Below are positions 52,624-60,571 of a stretch of 64,000 nt of DNA, one piece after another. Made by a program: the position numbers and the translations under genes. The DNA comes from Actinocrispum wychmicini. Its GTDB lineage: Bacteria; Actinomycetota; Actinomycetes; Mycobacteriales; Pseudonocardiaceae. The notes under the pieces are model-generated. The model saw only the letters and a list, made by a program, of their open reading frames with translations, did not search any database and was not told the DNA's origin. Location: assembly GCF_004345645.1 (NCBI RefSeq), contig NZ_SLWS01000007.1, positions 620,001 to 684,000 of the forward strand, read 5' to 3'. Each line of letters starts with the position of its first letter. Position 1 is the stretch's first letter.

Positions 52624-52752
52624 GGTGATGAGCCACGCCAGTCGTTTTGGTTGGGACCCGGTCAGCCCGCCAGCCCGACTTCTGAGCGAGAACGCGTTGA
52701 CAGTAGCCATTGCGCCCCGGCGCGTGCCCGCGCACCAGTCCTGTGCCTCGTT

Positions 52753-52880
52753 CTGTCTCCCGGCCGACCTGGGCGCAGCCCAACCACAGGTGTCAAGAGG
52801 CTGACAGCGGAGAGCAACCCCGAGCGGGACCCGGCCTCTTGACGCCTGTGGTTGCCTTTGGCAGGTCGGCTGGGAGACAG
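52753..52880. repeat. Long imperfect inverted repeat (49/47-bp arms)
   Basis: The left arm 52753-52801 and right arm 52834-52880 pair as CTGTCTCCCRGCCGACCTG outside and CAACCACAGGYGTCAAGAGGC inside, each with one mismatch. A small internal loop separates them, and 32 nt form the apex. It fills much of the 389-bp gene-free gap 52579-52967. It could be a MITE remnant or a large bidirectional terminator; no target duplication is evident. The remainder of the gap shows no gene. Confidence 0.75.
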
Positions 52881-52967
52881 GACGCGGCCCCTCCTCCTGG
52901 TTGATCTGCCGCCCGGCGAGGGCATTCTTGTAGCCACCAGCCCTCCACCAACCAGCTGACTTCGATA

Positions 52968-54974
52968 TCAGCTTGCGAGCACGGCCACCGTTCGTGCGTC
53001 ACATTTCTCCGCCCACTTCACCGCGGTTCGTTCGGCACGCAGCCAACCCACAGGGTTCGCCATGACCGTTTCCACCACGTCGTCCCCAACCGCCGCACGG
53101 GACTGCGACGGATCGACCCGCTTGTCGGTCCGTGCCAGCGCGGAGAGCCATCGCCAGCTCTCGGCCGCGCGGCGCACTGCGGTACGGCGGGCTGTGGTCG
53201 GCATCAGTTCGACCGCGCGGTCCCGCGCGTACAGCCGGGTCAGCTCGTCCATCCGGTAACGCACGCCGCCGAGCGCGTCCTCGCCGTCGACCTCCAGCAC
53301 GCGTCGGTACACCAGTTCGTCCAGCAACTTCTCGGACGCCGTCGTGCCCACGTCCAGCAGTGGTGAGCCGATCCAGAACGGGAAGTCCGGCACGTCCAGC
53401 AGGCCGAGGCGGTACCACAGCGCCGTGGCGTCGTCGCCGAGCCGGTGTTCGCTGCCGGCGATCCGGGAACGCAGGTCCAGGCCACCGTGGGTGAGCTCGT
53501 CCAGGCGGACGGCGGGGATGCGCAGCCGGTGGGCGAGGTGGACCAGGCGCAGTTGGGGCCGGGCCCGCAGCCGGGCGCCGGCTGCTCGGACCGCGAGGGG
53601 CAGGCCGCCGGTGGCGGCGACGATCTCCTTGGCGGCGGCCTGGTCCGCGGTGCTTGTCGGACCGGCGATGCCGCGCAACAGTTCCAGGGCCTCACCGGGG
53701 GGCAACGGTCCGAGCTCGACCAGGTGGGCGCCGGGCAGCTCGGTCAGGTTCGACCGGCTGGTCACCAGGACGGCGCTCGACCCGGTGCCGGGCAGCAGTG
53801 GCCGCATCTGCTCGGCACCTTCGGCGTCGTCGAGCAGGACGAGCATCCGGCGGGTGGCCAGCAGGCTGCGGTACACCGACGCGGCTTCACGCACGTCCCG
53901 TGGGATCGCCTGGTCCGGGACGCCGAGCGCGTGCAGGAACTGGCGCAGGATCTCGGCCGGGTCGGTCGGCTCTGTGCGCGTCCCGCCCAGGTCCGCGTAC
54001 AGCTGGCCGTCCGGGAATCCTCGGCGGGTCAGGTGTGCGGCGTGCACGGCAAGAGTGGTCTTGCCCGTCCCGCATTTGCCGACCACCACGGTGATCCGGT
54101 GGGCTTCGTCTCCCCTGAGGTCTCGCACGATGCCGTCGACCACGTCCGCCCGGCCGGTGAAGTCGCTGATGTCGGCGGTCAGCTGGGCCGGGGCGCGGAC
54201 GAGCGCGGTGACGTCGGCGGTGGCCGCCATCCGTTCCTTGCCGGACAGGACTTCCCGGTGCACCTCCTGCAGCCGCCGGCCCGGTTCCAGGCCGAGCTGC
54301 TCCACCAGGACGTTGCGGCCGTCGCGGAAGACCGCCAGCGCCTCGGCTCGGCGACCGGAGCCGTGCAGCGCGGTCATCAGCAGGCAACGCAGTCCTTCCC
54401 GCAACGGGAACTGCGCGACCAGCCGGCGCAGCTTGCCGACCACCTCGCGGTACTTGCCGAGTTTGAGTTCCAGCTCGACGGCCTCTTCCAGGGCGACCAA
54501 GCGCCGTTCCTCCCACTGCGCGGCCACCGACGCCACCACCGGGCTGGACAGTTCGGCGAGGACCGGGCCGCGGAACAGGTTCAGCGCGGCCGTGTAGTCG
54601 TCCACGGCTCGCGCGTGTTCGCCGGCCGCCGCGATCGACCGGGCCCGGGTGACCAGCCGGTCGAACTCCGCGACGTCGGTCTGGGCCTCGTCGATCCGCA
54701 ACTTGTAGCCGAGGCTGGTCGTCTCGATGACGTTGGCCGGCGCGCCGGCCGTGCGGAACGCCTTGCGCAGCCGCCACACCGAGGTCTGGATCTGCTCCTC
54801 GGCGGTTCGCGGCGGCGTTCCCGACCAGACGGCCTCGACCAGGCTGCGCGCCGACACCGCCCGGTTCGCCTCCAGCGCCAGGCAGGCTATCACCGTCAGC
54901 TGTCGGTTCCGGCCGACCGGCAACGGGCTGCCGTGCACGAGTATCTCCAGTGGTCCCAACAGGCGGCAGAACAT
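52968..54974 (-). CDS. SARP-family activator with NB-ARC ATPase domain (AfsR-like)
   Basis: This 668-residue regulator has an N-terminal OmpR-type winged helix (LLGPLEILVHGSPLPVGRNRQLTVIACLALEAN), a BTAD helical domain (about 95-245) and an NB-ARC ATPase with P-loop VVVGKCGTGKTTLAVHAA near residue 300. The final TPR part seen in full AfsR is shortened. SARPs activate antibiotic clusters by binding direct repeats near the -35. The ATG at 54974 follows GGGGAGGG by 5 nt. Expected target: operons of this cluster. Confidence 0.93.
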   Translation of the reverse strand: MFCRLLGPLEILVHGSPLPVGRNRQLTVIACLALEANRAVSARSLVEAVWSGTPPRTAEEQIQTSVWRLRKAFRTAGAPANVIETTSLGYKLRIDEAQTDVAEFDRLVTRARSIAAAGEHARAVDDYTAALNLFRGPVLAELSSPVVASVAAQWEERRLVALEEAVELELKLGKYREVVGKLRRLVAQFPLREGLRCLLMTALHGSGRRAEALAVFRDGRNVLVEQLGLEPGRRLQEVHREVLSGKERMAATADVTALVRAPAQLTADISDFTGRADVVDGIVRDLRGDEAHRITVVVGKCGTGKTTLAVHAAHLTRRGFPDGQLYADLGGTRTEPTDPAEILRQFLHALGVPDQAIPRDVREAASVYRSLLATRRMLVLLDDAEGAEQMRPLLPGTGSSAVLVTSRSNLTELPGAHLVELGPLPPGEALELLRGIAGPTSTADQAAAKEIVAATGGLPLAVRAAGARLRARPQLRLVHLAHRLRIPAVRLDELTHGGLDLRSRIAGSEHRLGDDATALWYRLGLLDVPDFPFWIGSPLLDVGTTASEKLLDELVYRRVLEVDGEDALGGVRYRMDELTRLYARDRAVELMPTTARRTAVRRAAESWRWLSALARTDKRVDPSQSRAAVGDDVVETVMANPVGWLRAERTAVKWAEKCDARTVAVLAS

Positions 54975-55606
54975 GAACACCCTCCCCGACGGAAGTCTCC
55001 GGCGCCTGAATTCCTTTCGACGACGACCACCCGCCGTGAACGGAAAACGTGGCAGGACAAAACAAAACAGTGATACACATCGGCAAACCGGGAAATCCGC
55101 GATCCGCCCGCTGCCGCTGGATGCTAACAGCACGACCGGTGAATGGTTCGCCACGGTGTGCGACTGACGATTTTCCACAGTTGAACACGGCCCGGCCGGG
55201 CGCGCTGGACCTGGGTCGACACCACCGATCATCAGGTAGACCGCAGAGTCCACAAAGGACCAATGTGCGTTGCCGAGAATGCCGCGGCCGGCGACCACAT
55301 CCCAGACCGTCCGTCCAGCCGACCAGAATGTCCTGAGTGGACGGAAGAACGCCGCGCCGCAGGTCCGGCGCCCTGCTCCCCGTCGCAACCCGGACACTCG
55401 CACCGGATACCCTCCGCCACCGACAATTAATCATTTCCACCGTGATATCCCCATAAAACACCGTCACCGAACCGCGGTTCGAGCGAATTGCGGGATCCAA
55501 TTCAGTGCGGTATGAAGGATTGACCAACCGAGCTCCTTCCCCATCGCTCGCGGCCAATGATCGTGGGATGCCGTCAAGTGCATCCACCACAAAACAAGGA
55601 GCATTG
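54975..55606. other. Divergent regulatory region between SARP and SatP genes
   Basis: This 632-bp stretch has no convincing gene. It is less GC-rich than its surroundings, especially 55415-55465. GAACCGCGGTTC at 55469-55480 is a perfect 12-bp palindrome and a candidate operator. The size suggests long leaders or several promoters for the SARP and transporter genes. Confidence 0.5.
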
Positions 55607-56281
55607 ATGTCCACCGTCGAAGAAATTGTGAACGCGGAACCGAGGTACGCCGAACCACCACGGGAGGCGAACCTGCGAGACCCGCTGTCCGGTGACGCGG
55701 CGCTCATCGGGATGCCCGCGTTCCTTGCTTCTTCGCTGGCAATGGCGCTGACCCTGGTCGGCTATGTGCCGTACAGCGCCGTCGCGGCGCCCATCCCGAT
55801 TCTCACGGTCGGCGGCATCGTGCAGCTGATCGCCGCCTCCCGCGCGGCCAACCGGGGACAGCACCTGATGGCTGGCGCCTTCGCGATATTCAGCGTGTTC
55901 TGGCTCAGCTACGCGTTCACCACGCTCGGCCTGGCCAACCACTGGTTCGGGATGGGACCGGACGGCACCATCCCCACCCAGGAGATGTTCCTCATCTGCT
56001 GGTTCGCGTTGCTGCTGCTGTTCACCCTGGCGACGCTGCGGCTGCCGGCCGTGATCACCGCGTGGTTCGGGCTGATCACGGTCGCCCTGGGGATGGAACT
56101 GCTCGGCACCCTGAACCACGGCCACAACATGTCCATCGGCCTGGGGCGGACGCTGCAGTTCATCGGCGGGATCGGCGTGTTCGGGTTCGTCGCCATGGGC
56201 GCCTACCTGCTCGTTCACGTCGCCATGGTGGCGACCGGCGGCCGGGGCCTGCCCCTCGGCAAGCCGACGCTGCGCCGTTGA
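55607..56281 (+). CDS. GPR1/FUN34/YaaH (SatP) acetate/succinate transporter family
   Basis: The 224-residue membrane protein has six hydrophobic segments. It shows LIGMPAFLASSLAMALTLVG near the N-terminus and the FWLSYAFTTLGLAN region typical of SatP-type acetate-succinate channels. AAGGAG lies 5 nt before the ATG. It could supply a short-chain acid precursor or export one; linkage to the cluster is by location only. Confidence 0.85.
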   Translation: MSTVEEIVNAEPRYAEPPREANLRDPLSGDAALIGMPAFLASSLAMALTLVGYVPYSAVAAPIPILTVGGIVQLIAASRAANRGQHLMAGAFAIFSVFWLSYAFTTLGLANHWFGMGPDGTIPTQEMFLICWFALLLLFTLATLRLPAVITAWFGLITVALGMELLGTLNHGHNMSIGLGRTLQFIGGIGVFGFVAMGAYLLVHVAMVATGGRGLPLGKPTLRR

Positions 56282-56304
56282 GGACCGCGCCGCACCAGCC
56301 CAAC

Positions 56305-56336
56305 CGGCCAGGTCTCCCCGCGGGGAGACCTGGCCG
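56305..56336 (+). terminator. Hairpin terminator after the SatP gene
   Basis: A perfect 32-nt palindrome with arms CGGCCAGGTCTCCCCG and its complement starts 23 bp after the stop codon. Confidence 0.85.
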
Positions 56337-56358
56337 AACGCGCACGGGCCGCGTCCGT

Positions 56359-56387
56359 TTGACAGCGGTGGGTAGCCACCCTATGGT
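56359..56387 (+). promoter_or_regulatory. Candidate HrdB-type promoter upstream of the StrR-family gene
   Basis: TTGACA (56359-56364) and TATGGT (56382-56387) are separated by exactly 17 bp. Within the spacer, GGTGG and CCACC form an inverted repeat (56367-56380) that could be an operator. The transcript would have a leader of about 240 nt before the StrR-family start. A second TTGACA at 56542 lacks a good -10. Otherwise the gap 56337-56633 shows no gene. Confidence 0.6.
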
Positions 56388-56633
56388 CTAAAGCACTGCC
56401 GGGAGGAACTACTTGGGGTGAGTCGCCGGGGGCGAGATCGTGCATTCTCCCATGCGATCCGCGGTCGTACCGCATTCCGATCGACGTTGCCCGGTCGGTC
56501 ATGCCGCTGAATTGTCGCGGAGCCATCCGACCGTTTTTTCTTTGACAATCACGTTCGTCCCGATTCGTCCCTGGGTACTACCAGAGTGTCGATGTGCGCG
56601 GATCGGCGAGCCCACGCCGAGGGGAAGTGAACG

Positions 56634-57662
56634 ATGAGCTCTGTCCAGACGACGGGGAAACCTGACGAAATCCGGTCTCGCTGCCCACTCGGGGAGCGAG
56701 AACACCAGTTACCCGTCAGCGCCTGCACCCCCGTCCGGGTCAGCCAGCTGCTTCCGTCCGACTCCCCCAGGGTGCACGCGGTGAACCTGGAGCACGTGCG
56801 GGCGCTGGCCCAGTCGGAGGCCCCCTTACCGCCGATCATCGTGCACGGCCGGACGAACCGCGTGATCGACGGGATGCACCGGCTGCAGGCCGCGAAGCTC
56901 AACGGCGCCGACGAGATCGAAGCGGTGATCTTCGACGGGGACGACGAGGACGCGTTCATCCTCGCGGTCGAATCCAACATCGAGCACGGCCTGCCGCTGT
57001 CCCTCGCCGAACGCAGCACCGCGGCCGAACGCATCATCCGGGCCCGTCCCGACTGGTCCGACCGGGCGGTCGCGTTGAGCACCGGGGTCTCCGCCAAGAC
57101 GGTCAGCGCCATCCGGTCCAGGATCGCCCGGGACATCCCCACCGCGACCAGGCGGATCGGCATGGACGGCCGGGTCCGTCCGGTGGACAGCACCAGTGGC
57201 CGCCGCGCCGCCGCCGAACTGCTCGCCGCCGACCCGTCCCTGTCGTTGCGCAAGGTGGCCAAGGAGTCCGGGGTGTCCCCGTCGACCGTCCGCGACGTCC
57301 GGGAACGGTTGGACCGCGGCGACAACCCGGTGCCGCCCACCTACCGGGTCGCGCCCAAGCCGGACCCGGCCGAGCCGCCGGCCCAGAACGACGACAAGGG
57401 CCCGCCCAGCAATCCGGCGGACGTGGCGCACTCACTGAGCAACCTGAGATCCGACCCGGCCGTCCGGTTCAACGAGTGCGGCCGGATGCTGCTGCGGCTG
57501 CTGGATCCCCAGTTCATCACCGCCGACGCGCACGAACGCCTGCTCGACGCCGTGCCCCCGTACTGGGCCGGCGACCTGGCCGGGATCGCCCGCGCCTACG
57601 CCTCTGCGTGGAACCACTTCGCCAACGCCCTGGAAGACATGGAACCCACCCAGGACTCCTGA
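56634..57662 (+). CDS. StrR-family (ParB-like) pathway activator
   Basis: The 342-residue protein has an N-terminal ParB/sulfiredoxin-like domain (VSQLLPSDSPRVHAVNLEHVRAL, PPIIVHGRTNRVIDGMHRLQAA) and a central helix-turn-helix (LRKVAKESGVSPSTVRDVRERL). This is the arrangement of StrR, NovG and the glycopeptide regulators Bbr and Tei15*. These proteins activate cluster promoters by binding inverted repeats. GAGGGGAAG precedes the ATG. It lies convergent to the NRPS operon, its likely target; I did not find a clear GTTCGACTG-type site in the window. Confidence 0.9.
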   Translation: MSSVQTTGKPDEIRSRCPLGEREHQLPVSACTPVRVSQLLPSDSPRVHAVNLEHVRALAQSEAPLPPIIVHGRTNRVIDGMHRLQAAKLNGADEIEAVIFDGDDEDAFILAVESNIEHGLPLSLAERSTAAERIIRARPDWSDRAVALSTGVSAKTVSAIRSRIARDIPTATRRIGMDGRVRPVDSTSGRRAAAELLAADPSLSLRKVAKESGVSPSTVRDVRERLDRGDNPVPPTYRVAPKPDPAEPPAQNDDKGPPSNPADVAHSLSNLRSDPAVRFNECGRMLLRLLDPQFITADAHERLLDAVPPYWAGDLAGIARAYASAWNHFANALEDMEPTQDS

Positions 57663-57669
57663 CAGACAC

Positions 57670-57707
57670 CGAAAAGCGCCGGACTCCGCGGAGTCCGGCG
57701 CTTTTCG
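57670..57707. terminator. Bidirectional terminator (38-nt perfect palindrome)
   Basis: CGAAAAGCGCCGGACTCC, central GC, and the exact complement ending in CTTTTCG lie in the 47-bp gap between the convergent StrR-family and FMN-reductase genes. The A-run and T-run at the stem base suit termination in both directions. Confidence 0.92.
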
Positions 57708-57709
57708 GG

Positions 57710-58294
57710 TCAGCGGGCCACCATGCTGTGGTCGTCCTGGTACCGCAGAGCCAGGACCGTCTGCCGGAAGCTGTCCAGGTCGGCCAGCAGGGTGCGCTCC
57801 GCTTCCCGCTCCAGCGCGATCTCGTCGCCGATCAGGCGAAGCTGGTCACGCACCAGGCAGTAGCCACGCACCACGTGCCGGGCACCGAGGGCGTTCAGCA
57901 CCGGGATCAGCGCGTAGTCCAGGGCTAGTACGTGCGCGCGGCTGCCGACGATCACCAACGGCAGCACGGCTTTCCCCGTCAGGGCGTACCTCGGCAGCAG
58001 ATCCAGGAACACTTTGAGCAGTCCGGAGTACGAGGCGTGGTGGGTCGGTGTCACCACGATGACGCCGTCGGCGTTCGCCACGCTCGCCAGTGCCCGCGCC
58101 ACGGCCACATCGCCGGTGTCGGCGCGTACCAACGCTTCGGCGGGTAAGTCCCGGACGCGGATGTGCCGGACGAAGATCCCGTCGACGGCCAGCCTGTCCA
58201 GGCCGAACTCGGCGACCCGGCTCGTCGCGGACCCGGCGTGGCTGCTCGCCGAGATCGCCACCACACTGGACACGGGCGCGCCGGTCAACGGCAT
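57710..58294 (-). CDS. NADPH-dependent FMN reductase
   Basis: This 194-residue flavodoxin-fold reductase resembles SsuE/MsuE, with VAISASSHAGSATSRVAEF near the N-terminus for FMN phosphate binding and VIVVTPTHHASYSGLLKVFLDLLP for the flavin ring. It supplies reduced FMN to a partner oxygenase. The ATG at 58294 overlaps the chorismate mutase 3' end by 10 bp. No two-component flavin monooxygenase is visible in the window, so the partner may lie beyond 64 kb. Confidence 0.9.
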   Translation of the reverse strand: MPLTGAPVSSVVAISASSHAGSATSRVAEFGLDRLAVDGIFVRHIRVRDLPAEALVRADTGDVAVARALASVANADGVIVVTPTHHASYSGLLKVFLDLLPRYALTGKAVLPLVIVGSRAHVLALDYALIPVLNALGARHVVRGYCLVRDQLRLIGDEIALEREAERTLLADLDSFRQTVLALRYQDDHSMVAR

Positions 58295-58578
58295 TGCCCG
58301 TCGATGATCTCGTCCTCGATCCGGCACGCCTCGGCGACGATCAGCTCGGCCAGTGCGCGCATGAAACCGGGATCGAGGTCCAACCGCCGGCCGCGGTCGG
58401 CGTACGACTCCCGCACCCGGGCGACCCGGTCCGGTTGCATCATCGGGATGCCCTCGGCGCGTTTGAGCTCCGCGACCCGCGCGCACACAGTCAACCGGGC
58501 CGCGAGCAACTCGGCCAGCCTGGTGTCCAACGCGTCCAGCTCGGCGCGGTACGGCCCCAGTTTCGCGTCGGCTTTCAT
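58285..58578 (-). CDS. Chorismate mutase (AroQ type), possibly 4-amino-4-deoxychorismate mutase
   Basis: The 97-residue protein has the three-helix AroQ pattern, YRAELDALDTRLAELLAARL, AELKRAEG and MMQPDRVARVRESY. The MMQP-RV segment resembles PapB/CmlD-type aminodeoxychorismate mutases of p-aminophenylalanine pathways more than housekeeping enzymes. The ATG at 58578 has GGGAGG 6 nt upstream; an ATG six codons earlier overlaps the upstream stop. With the adjacent prephenate-dehydrogenase-like gene it would make a phenylpyruvate-type precursor. The aminodeoxychorismate synthase (PapA) is not in the window. Confidence 0.85.
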   Translation of the reverse strand: MKADAKLGPYRAELDALDTRLAELLAARLTVCARVAELKRAEGIPMMQPDRVARVRESYADRGRRLDLDPGFMRALAELIVAEACRIEDEIIDGQCR

Positions 58579-58592
58579 CGCCGCCCTCCCGT

Positions 58593-59651
58593 TCATGTCC
58601 GTAGGTCGTGTTTCAGATGTCCCGGTCGATGAGAGCCTGCCCCGGCCGGAGGCCGAAATCGGGCTTCCGCGGGGCGGTTCCTGGCGTCGCCGGCGGGACG
58701 CCGCGAATACTGGTTGTCTTTGGGCGTTCCGCCGGTGGCGTCAGGGACCGCATCCGGCCCGGCTATCGCGATCGGGACATCTGAAACACGGCCTAGTTCC
58801 GGCCTGGCCAACATCTCGGCGCATCGCGCGGCCAGGTCTCCGCCGCACGGACCGAGCTTGTCGGCGATCTCGTCCAGGGTCCTGGCGAAGCCCGGCCGGT
58901 GCGCGAAGGTGACCACAGTGGACAGATGGTCGAGACCGGCGCGCAGGTCCTGCCTGGCCCGCTCGGCCTCGGCGTTGCCGGCCTGGATGTCCCAGTACAC
59001 CTCCGGGCTGCCGCGCACGATCCTGGCCAACAGCGCCAGCATGGCCAGGTGGGGCGGCGGCGCGAGCCGCACGAGCTTGTCCACGTCACAGCCGCCCGCC
59101 ACCAGTGCCTGGCCGAAAGCCAGCACGCTGGCGTGCGTCGCGACCTGCGTCAGCGCTGTCAGGTGGTCGTGCTCGTCCGCGGTGACTGGGACGAGCCGCA
59201 GGCTCGCGTCGCGCAGCAGCCGACAGACAAGGTCCGTCCGTGGGCCGCCGCGGATCGTGACCGTCGCCACCGGTCGTCCGGCCGGATCGAGGGTCGGTGC
59301 GAACATCGGGTTCAGGCTCAACGTTTCCAGATCGTGCCGCTCGGCGGCCTCCGCCAGCAGTGCCGCCACCGTCGCCTTGACCGAGGACGTGTCTGCCAGC
59401 AGCGCGCCGGCCCGCATCGTAGACGCGACAACGGGAATCGCTGCTTCGCAGGCCTTCTCGGGCAGGGCCAGCAGCACCACGTCCGCCGTGGCGAGGACAG
59501 CGTTGACATTCCGGGAAGGGTGGGTGACATCGCCCTGGACATGGCGGCCCTGCTCACGATCGACCGTCACCACATCGCCGGAATTGCCGAACAGCCGGCA
59601 GAACAGGCCGCCCACGCTCCCCGCCCCGCCGCACACCACGAAATTCGTCAT
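58593..59651 (-). CDS. Prephenate/aminodeoxyprephenate dehydrogenase, extended by a MITE
   Basis: This 352-codon ORF encodes a TyrA/PapC-family NAD(P)-dependent dehydrogenase with FVVCGGAGSVGGLFCRLF at the N-terminus, LADTSSVK and NPMFAPTLDPAGRPV motifs. It oxidatively decarboxylates prephenate or 4-amino-4-deoxyprephenate. The natural C-terminus appears to be ARPELRT: a MITE inserted at a TA after the ELx codons and adds 64 in-frame codons (GRVSDVPIAIAG...GHLKHDL) before the original RT-stop. Without them the protein is 288 residues, the usual family length. The start overlaps the methyltransferase stop (ATGA). Activity of the extended protein is uncertain. Confidence 0.9.
   Translation of the reverse strand: MTNFVVCGGAGSVGGLFCRLFGNSGDVVTVDREQGRHVQGDVTHPSRNVNAVLATADVVLLALPEKACEAAIPVVASTMRAGALLADTSSVKATVAALLAEAAERHDLETLSLNPMFAPTLDPAGRPVATVTIRGGPRTDLVCRLLRDASLRLVPVTADEHDHLTALTQVATHASVLAFGQALVAGGCDVDKLVRLAPPPHLAMLALLARIVRGSPEVYWDIQAGNAEAERARQDLRAGLDHLSTVVTFAHRPGFARTLDEIADKLGPCGGDLAARCAEMLARPELGRVSDVPIAIAGPDAVPDATGGTPKDNQYSRRPAGDARNRPAEARFRPPAGAGSHRPGHLKHDLRT
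58602..58795. mobile_element. MITE with 25-bp terminal inverted repeats and TA target duplication
   Basis: The 190-bp element 58604-58793 is flanked by TA at 58602-58603 and 58794-58795. Its ends, GGTCGTGTTTCAGATGTCCC and GGCCGTGTTTCAGATGTCCC (read inward), match over 25 bp with two mismatches. The interior is also largely self-complementary (for example GGTTCCTGGCGTCGCCGGCGG against GGTCCCTGACGCCACCGGCGG). No transposase is encoded. TA duplication points to mobilisation by an IS630/Tc1-mariner-type transposase. Confidence 0.88.
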
Positions 59652-60565
59652 CGCGCACCTCCTGCCGGCTGGTACAGCTCGACCGGTTCGTGGCCGTCGG
59701 CCGACTGCCGGTGCAGGAACAGCAGGTCGACCTTGTGGTCGACGGCACTGCTCGACCACGTGACCAGCACCCGGTAGCCAAGACGTTCGCCGAGGTGGAC
59801 GGCTTCGAGCGGGTCCACCCCGCACGCGGCCCGGGACCTGCCGGTCCGGGCGACGCCGAGCAGCCACCGGTCCGGCACGCCCACCACGCGGACCCGGTCC
59901 GGCGCCGGGCCGCCAAGCAGCGCGGCCATGCCGGCCAGGTCGATGACCTCGCGATGCCACCGTAACGTCGGCACCTGGGCCAACGGCAGCGGCTCGACCG
60001 GCTGTTTGTACAGCACGGCGTCGTATCGGTCACGGGCCAGCGGGTTCTGCAGGCTCCCCCTGGGCAGGCGCACGTCCACCGCGCTCAGCCCACGGACGTC
60101 GGTGCGCAGCCCGGCGAAGAAGGCGGGGTCGATCGGCGGGACCCGCACACCGGCCGAACCGCGGCTGACCGCGTTACGGTAGGCCAGCAACCGCGGATTG
60201 CCCAACCCGGTGAAGTAGACGGCGCCGCGGTCGGCGAGCTTGGGCATGACCGCGTGCAACAGGCACAACACCGCGTGCTCGTTGGACAGGCCGAGCGCGG
60301 AGGCGTTGACCACGACTGTGTCGAAGTGTTCGAACGGCAGCGCGTCCAGGGAAAAGGCGTGGTACACCTTCAGTTCGACCCGCCCGGCCACCTCCGGATC
60401 GCGGCACAGCCACGACCGCAACGCGGCGATGGTGTCGGCCGACGGGTCCCCTGCCCACAACTCGTCGCACAGCGGCGCGAGCGCGGACACCGTCACGCCC
60501 GATCCCACTCCGATGTGCATCACGCGGCGTGGTCGCAGGTCCATGATACGTTCCAAAGTGGACAT
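59648..60565 (-). CDS. Putative SAM methyltransferase-fold protein of the NRPS operon
   Basis: The 305-residue protein begins with a Rossmann-type methyltransferase motif (VMHIGVGSGVTVSALAPL near residue 15) and an acidic post-I loop (LWAGDPSADT). The C-terminal third has no recognised domain. It sits 6 bp after the adenylation gene and overlaps the dehydrogenase gene, so it is co-translated with them. It may N- or O-methylate the activated amino acid; alternatively it is a methyltransferase-like scaffold. Confidence 0.7.
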   Translation of the reverse strand: MSTLERIMDLRPRRVMHIGVGSGVTVSALAPLCDELWAGDPSADTIAALRSWLCRDPEVAGRVELKVYHAFSLDALPFEHFDTVVVNASALGLSNEHAVLCLLHAVMPKLADRGAVYFTGLGNPRLLAYRNAVSRGSAGVRVPPIDPAFFAGLRTDVRGLSAVDVRLPRGSLQNPLARDRYDAVLYKQPVEPLPLAQVPTLRWHREVIDLAGMAALLGGPAPDRVRVVGVPDRWLLGVARTGRSRAACGVDPLEAVHLGERLGYRVLVTWSSSAVDHKVDLLFLHRQSADGHEPVELYQPAGGAR

Positions 60566-60571
60566 CGGACG

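Noticed and set aside
52369..52710. Minus-strand ORF in the gap near 52.6 kb, considered as transposase remnant
   Set aside because: No transposase motif could be identified, and most of it is antisense to the methyltransferase gene and the terminator hairpin.
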